Below, piece by piece: positions 58,991 to 64,000 of a stretch of DNA of 64,000 nucleotides (within the stretch, counting starts at the first letter, position 1; every line of letters starts with the position of its first letter). Source of the DNA: Omphiscola glabra (taxonomy: Eukaryota; Mollusca; Gastropoda; Lymnaeidae); contig OZ024798.1 in the NCBI GenBank assembly GCA_964017045.1, positions 13,337,630-13,401,629 on the forward strand. The letters are read 5' to 3'. The position numbers and the translations under genes were made by a program. The notes beneath the pieces are model-generated. The model had not been told where the DNA came from and did not search any database. It saw only the letters and a program-made list of their open reading frames with translations.

Positions 58991-60340
58991 TAAGCGTATG
59001 AGTTCTTTATTGTAGCTCATTTATTAGAATGGTTTATATAAAAAAAATGTTTTTGTTTGTTTGTACCGAGTGAATTAAAGTTTGTTTGAGATGTAAAATT
59101 AGCTCTGTAGAATTAGTGTCGAACGTGGTCAGCATCTGGTCAAGACAAGCTTCAAAGTCTGTGAGCAGTTTGCAGCAGTGAGTACAGCGAAGAGAAGCTC
59201 TTGGAATATGGGGAAATTCAGTTTACATTCCAGCTTTGTGTTTCGGTTCTTCCTTACTCAATAAAATGACATTGCGGAAGTTAAAATGTGAAGGTTAAGT
59301 CTAACGTTAGTTATTTTATATTTTAGTCCCAGACCTGACTTAAAGAACTGTTGAAATAGTATGAAGGATTTTTTCAAAAATATTTAAAATATATATTAAA
59401 GAAGACAATTTAATTAAAGTATACAATTCTTGTCTCACATGACTTTTTAAAGTAAAATAATTAAAGAAAAGAAAGTTCGCAGAGAGAAACAAGTATGTTT
59501 AATTTCATAGCTTCACATCGTAAGTTAATGCCACAGTCCATATAATAAAAAGTCATTCCCGGCACTAATTGCATATAAATTACCCTATAAATGATCTTTC
59601 ACACACAAACAATTTTTTTTTAAATTTCTTTAACAACTCATTGAAAAGTAGAGATTTGGACTAAATGCACAGAATAAAATAAATCACTAATTTCCCCAGT
59701 TCTTGAAAACTAATTATATTTCATTTTCCAATTATGCTCAGACGGTTTTGCTTACTTCTAATGTTCATAGCGTTATTTTTCTAGAGTGTGTGCTGACTTG
59801 ATTGGCCTAATCCCTCCTTTAACGAGTTTGAAAATTAAATTCCATCCAACACGCTGACCTGTGTTGTTTTTCGAGTATCTATTAGTCTTTCTTCATACAT
59901 GTATCTACACCTCTTAATGTCTCACCCCCAAACATAAAGACGTCCTCATATAGTATTCAAGGCAGCGCACCAACTCTACAGCAAATGACTTGAATACATT
60001 TTGAGATGGTCTAGACAGATTTGGCATATTATTGTATTTATAAACCAATTTACAAGTGAACATTTCAAAACGTTTTTGCACTACCTTACACCATTTGTGT
60101 TTGTTATTTAAAAAAACAAACAGGATCACGTCAAGAAAACAAAAACAATGCAAACTTCAAGCAGAGAACCGATAATTTCCCTTTGTGTTGACGATATGTC
60201 AAGACTGAACTAGTTTGGATAAAGTGATATATTCGAAAATGAGCTGTCTAGAATTTATAAAATCAACCGCCTCGAGGCGCATTTGAAGGCCAAACACTGT
60301 GCTCCATTAATCCATATTTAAATGCCTTACACACTTGAAA
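58990..60340. other. No gene recognised
   Basis: AT-rich sequence with no splice-supported exon and no clear repeat family. Confidence 0.5.
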
Positions 60341-60349
60341 GACATTTTT

Positions 60350-62685
60350 TGAAAAAGAACTCCCTTAAAGTCTTTGTTTACTGCTCATATTGCAACTAAC
60401 AATTGTACTCTTGATGCTAGTTATGAAACTTCTTTACTCATTGCTAAATCTGGGGAAAATCATGCTATAGGAGAGAATTTAATCAAACCATCGATATCAG
60501 CATTTCTTAAAACAGTTCTGGAAAAAGATGACAAAGAAGTGAAATTTGTACCACTTAGTAACAATACTGTTAGCAGAGGAATAGATTGAATGAGTAAAAA
60601 TATTGAAATACAACGTTTTGAAAAGCTGACAATAAATTCTCATTGCAAACTTAATGAAATAACTTTCAGAAACAGTGAGGAGTATTGATAACTTATATAC
60701 CATATATTGATAAAGTAGATTTTGCTGGAGAATTTTTGTCCTTAAATTATTAGAAATCATCACTACTGCCTTATATATATTATTATTATTATTATTATTA
60801 TTATGGGTAGTTTTCTATAGCGTGGTACCACGCTGTACATGCAAATTAAAATGAACTTAAAAAATATAAATTAAAAACCAACCATTCCATAACAATTTAC
60901 ATGTGAAGCCATGGACGGCACTCAGCAGCATCGTTTAACTTTCAGAGGGGGAATCAGTCAGGATAGTAAAGTTTAAAGAGGTGTGTTTTGAGTGCAGTTT
61001 TGAAGGCTGTGATGGTTGATATATTTCTGATGTGTAGTGGAAGAGAATTCCATTGTTTGGGGGCACAGTAAGAGAAAGATCTTTCACCGTATGTTTTTGT
61101 GCGAGTCTTAGGGACAGAAAGAATACGATCGTCTGCGGAGGAGCGAAGCTGTCGAAGGGGTGAATAGACAGAGAGAATTTCGGTTAGATATGAAGGGCAG
61201 GAATTCGAGAAAAAGTAGTGGCACAGAACAGAGAGTTTATAATCAATCCGTGCTTGTACAGGGAGCCAATGAAGTGAATATATATATATATTATAGGCTA
61301 AAAATGATATAGGTGTCAATAATATACCAATGGAAAATATGATATCTGTTGCTGCAGATGGTGCTACTGAAATGGTGGGCAAGAGAAGTATCTGCCTAAA
61401 AAGGATGAAGGAGGAGAATCCAGAAATGCTACTTGTACAATGTGTTATTCATTTGGAAAACTTTGTAGCTAAAAATATTTCACCTATTCTATATGAAGTA
61501 CTAAATTCAGTTATAAAGTGTATCAATGCTATTAAAGCTAATGCTAAATCTGAGCGTCTCGTCAAGTTATTTTAGTGAAGAACAAATTTGCAGACATATG
61601 TGCTACTTTTATTTCACGCTGAAGTTAAGTGGCTCTCGAACGGAAACTGCTTGAAAAGATTTATGGAACTATTTCATACTTTTAGTGACTTTTTAAGTGA
61701 GAACCCTGTTAACAGTTGATGGTAAAACATTAGTGAATTTTTTAGACGAGACATTTAAATAAATATATATACTAAATAATCAATTTTAACTAAGGAACAA
61801 ACAAAACCCATATCGATGCAAAAGCGGAGATATTTGGTTTCATTACATTTATTGAATTATGTCAGAAATATGTTTGTAATAAAATGTTCATTGACTCAAA
61901 AAATGTGAATTGACTGATATCGTTATACTTGTTATTGTCGACATTCTAAAGAAGCTGATTTAAAAAGAAAGATTTTGTTATTTAAACTTGCTTTGACAAC
62001 TTGGATGATGCAGCCAATGTTAGTGGAACTGTCTAATATTTCAAATATGCAATATCAAGAAGAACTCGAAGAAATAAAAAAACGAGGAGTCTGTTAAAAC
62101 TTTGTTTAATATAACAGACGCGATAGCATGGCTTTGTGAGGAAACAGAAATCAAATATTCAAATTCGACCAATTTGTGGAAGACAGCTATTGTTTGCGTT
62201 TCAATCTTCATATTTAGCTGAATGTCGATTTAGTATCATAAGTGATTTGCTGCTAAAAAAAAAGAAATCTACTTTTGGGAAGACTTGAGACTGAAGCTAT
62301 TTAATTGGAGCCTAACTTAAGTCTCTGCGCAGCAAGCATCAAGCCCCAGGTTCTCATTAAGTTAGTGATCTCACACTGCATTTGTGAACTCTATTTGTAT
62401 TTTAAAATGATTAAATAATGAATATAAAATGAAATAAAATAATTGTGCTTGAATTTCAATTCTCCATTATATGTATTAAAAATGGACTTACTGTGCTTCC
62501 TTTAAAATTTCTTCATAAAACCTATTCATTCCTAAAACCTATCATTTGGTTTTCACTTTTTGAACAATTTGAATTTTTAAATATTAAAAATTATGTGTAA
62601 TAAATTACATACTAGTCATATGAATTTTAGAAAGGCGTAGCAGGGGCATAGTGCTGAAAAGGTTTGGAAACACTGCTGATCATCA
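60350..62685 (+). pseudogene. Decayed hAT transposase with nested retroelement
   Basis: Plus-strand order: FTAHIATNNCTLDASYETSL, LKTVLEKDDKEVKFVPLSNN, T-V-S-R, then after an insertion ISVAADGATEMVGKRSICLK, EEMLLVQCVIH-type text, AKNISPILYEVLNSVIKCIN and, further on in broken frames, a W-L-S-x-G-N-C-L-K-R-F-M-like block. Same family as 36150-37150. The right end GGTTTGGAAACACTG near 62664-62680 looks like a hAT terminal repeat. Stops and frameshifts throughout. Confidence 0.75.
60779..61290 (-). pseudogene. Non-LTR retrotransposon C-terminal fragment inserted in the hAT
   Basis: Minus-strand frame includes LHWLPVQARIDYKLSVLCHY, SYLTEILSVYSPLRQLRSSA and SFSYCAPKQWNSLPLHIRNI: the conserved C-terminus of CR1/Jockey-like reverse transcriptases, still open over about 110 residues. 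The 3' tail is (AAT)n at 60779-60805. It separates the two halves of the hAT transposase near a (TA)n tract at 61278-61292, so it inserted later. Sister copy at 32627-33010. Confidence 0.75.
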
Positions 62686-62689
62686 TTCT

Positions 62690-63420
62690 TTCAATAAGTA
62701 AGCCTAGAAATTTCAAATTACACAAAGAAAAGGTTTTGCATGTCTAAATTTCAAATTCGTTTTTATGTCAGTGTTTTGGGAGAGGGGGGGGGGGGGAGGA
62801 GAGAGACATCGGGCATTTTGACGATAGCATGTTGATCTATTTAAATAAATTTTACATTATATAAATACCGTCCACATTAAATAAGTAAAAGTTCAGACAA
62901 ATAAAAAGTGTCGACACAAGTCTATCACAAAAAATTTTATGAGAAAAGCAGAAAGAAGGTGGGTGGAAGTATAAAAAAAAGCCAAACAGTGATCTACGTA
63001 AGATGATGATACAAGGCGAAAGGGAAGCCTTTTGACATATTACCCTATTATCAGACGACATTTCCGTGCTTGTAAAGATTGTTCAAAGAAAGACAGTTCA
63101 TTTTGCAAGTATGTTAGCTGTCACTTTTACGTGTGAATAGCATTGTATATAAAATATGAAATAATACGTTTTACTGCACAGATATGCTTTAAACCATTAA
63201 AAAAATTTGCAAAATGCTAAGTTTAAAAAAAATTCAATGGTAAATTATTAATGTTAATTAAAAACATAAAAAATGACCATGTAACAAAATTTTTGTTAAA
63301 TCTTAAATTATAATTTTCATTAATGCGAAAGTAGGTAAATCCAGAACTGCTTGTTTTTGTGTACAAATAATAACGGATTTTCCAAAAACGGAAGTGGATT
63401 ATACTTGTGGGTAATCCTTC
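62690..63420. other. No gene recognised
   Basis: AT-rich, with a G run at about 62786-62798. No supported feature. Confidence 0.5.
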
Positions 63421-63423
63421 TAG

Positions 63424-63555
63424 AAGCATCCAACCTCAGGCCATCTTTGAAGCAAGACACCAGTAAGAAATTATCTTTAAAATCTAATGCATTTATTTAT
63501 TTTAATTATTATTTTACATTTTTAAATATCATTTTTTTACAGCATTACGACAACG
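63424..63555 (+). CDS. Possible pair of micro-exons at the right edge
   Basis: 63424-63462 (39 bp) is bounded by cttctag and gtaaga, and 63543-63555 (13 bp) by ttttttacag and gtgagt. In one frame they join without stops (S-I-Q-P-Q-A-I-F-E-A-R-H-H-I-T-T-T), entering with one base and leaving in phase 0. Splice signals are strong but the coding content is too short to identify. The gene would continue past 64000. Confidence 0.3.
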
Positions 63556-64000
63556 GTGAGTAAAAAAACCTTACATCTGTCCCAGTTAATTTCGCAGAAG
63601 GCCTGCTTAAATATATGGTAACAAAAAAAGAATACGACAAGATTAATTTTTAAAAAAATGAGCCAAACAAATGGAAATATTTTACATTGTAAAAATTATA
63701 TTTAAGCATCTAAAATGAAACATATTATGTTGACACTTTGATGTTTAAAAAAAGTGTTCAGTGGTAAATAATATATAATTGTTTATATGCACAAAAACAA
63801 TTTATAAAACAACGATATGTTTCTTTAAATAATGTATATCATGGCTAAACATTGGGATTTTTTTTAATTCAAGAGGATCACACCCTCTTATGCTGATAGT
63901 ATAGTCCGTTGTATATATTTAAGCTTGAAATATTGATGCGATAAAGTTTTTTACATTTTAATTATGCTTTGTAATTAAGTTTTATATCTGAGGAGTCTGG

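Overview
The window reads as AT-rich, repeat-laden animal nuclear DNA with GT-AG introns, not bacterial or viral sequence. A cluster of DEG/ENaC channel genes, a Penelope-like element, hAT transposons, CR1/RTE-like retrotransposon tails and a SPIN-type hAT MITE fit a mollusc best, probably a heterobranch (freshwater) gastropod. The species is an inference.

Left half (1-35.4 kb): three paralogous DEG/ENaC sodium-channel genes lie in tandem on the minus strand. Gene A (2407 down to 592) shows only its first three exons and runs off the left edge. Gene B (14763 down to 6287) is complete: twelve exons, 1548 coding bases, TM1, cysteine-rich ectodomain and a TM2 with the GAS selectivity filter. Gene C (35412 down to 20497) matches gene B exon for exon from 1 to 10, but I cannot find the last two exons (end of ectodomain, TM2). 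Eight of the ten shared B/C exons have identical lengths, so the cluster arose by local duplication. Several minisatellites sit exactly on splice junctions of these genes, and the intron 5 arrays are present in both B and C. The introns also hold palindromic MITEs, a 17-bp and a 22-bp minisatellite, and retroelement tails.

Middle (35.4-52.3 kb): a decayed hAT transposase, a probable two-exon gene for an 84-residue protein (41166 down to 40109), a non-LTR reverse transcriptase tail, an orphan exon resembling the end of a chitin-binding domain, nested inverted repeats, a 193-bp SPIN-like MITE with perfect 8-bp target-site duplications, a tentative minus-strand gene (48880 to about 46250), and a decayed Penelope-like retroelement (49.7-52.26 kb).

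Right (52.4-64 kb): the 3' part of an unidentified plus-strand multi-exon gene (52404-57609, poly(A) signal at 58971) whose largest visible intron carries a 64-bp minisatellite about 2.3 kb long; then a decayed hAT transposase interrupted by a non-LTR tail; then possible micro-exons of a gene running off the right edge.

Exon boundaries were placed by eye from open frames, splice consensus, phase agreement and comparison between paralogs. Repeat boundaries are good to about 5-20 bp unless a duplication fixes them.
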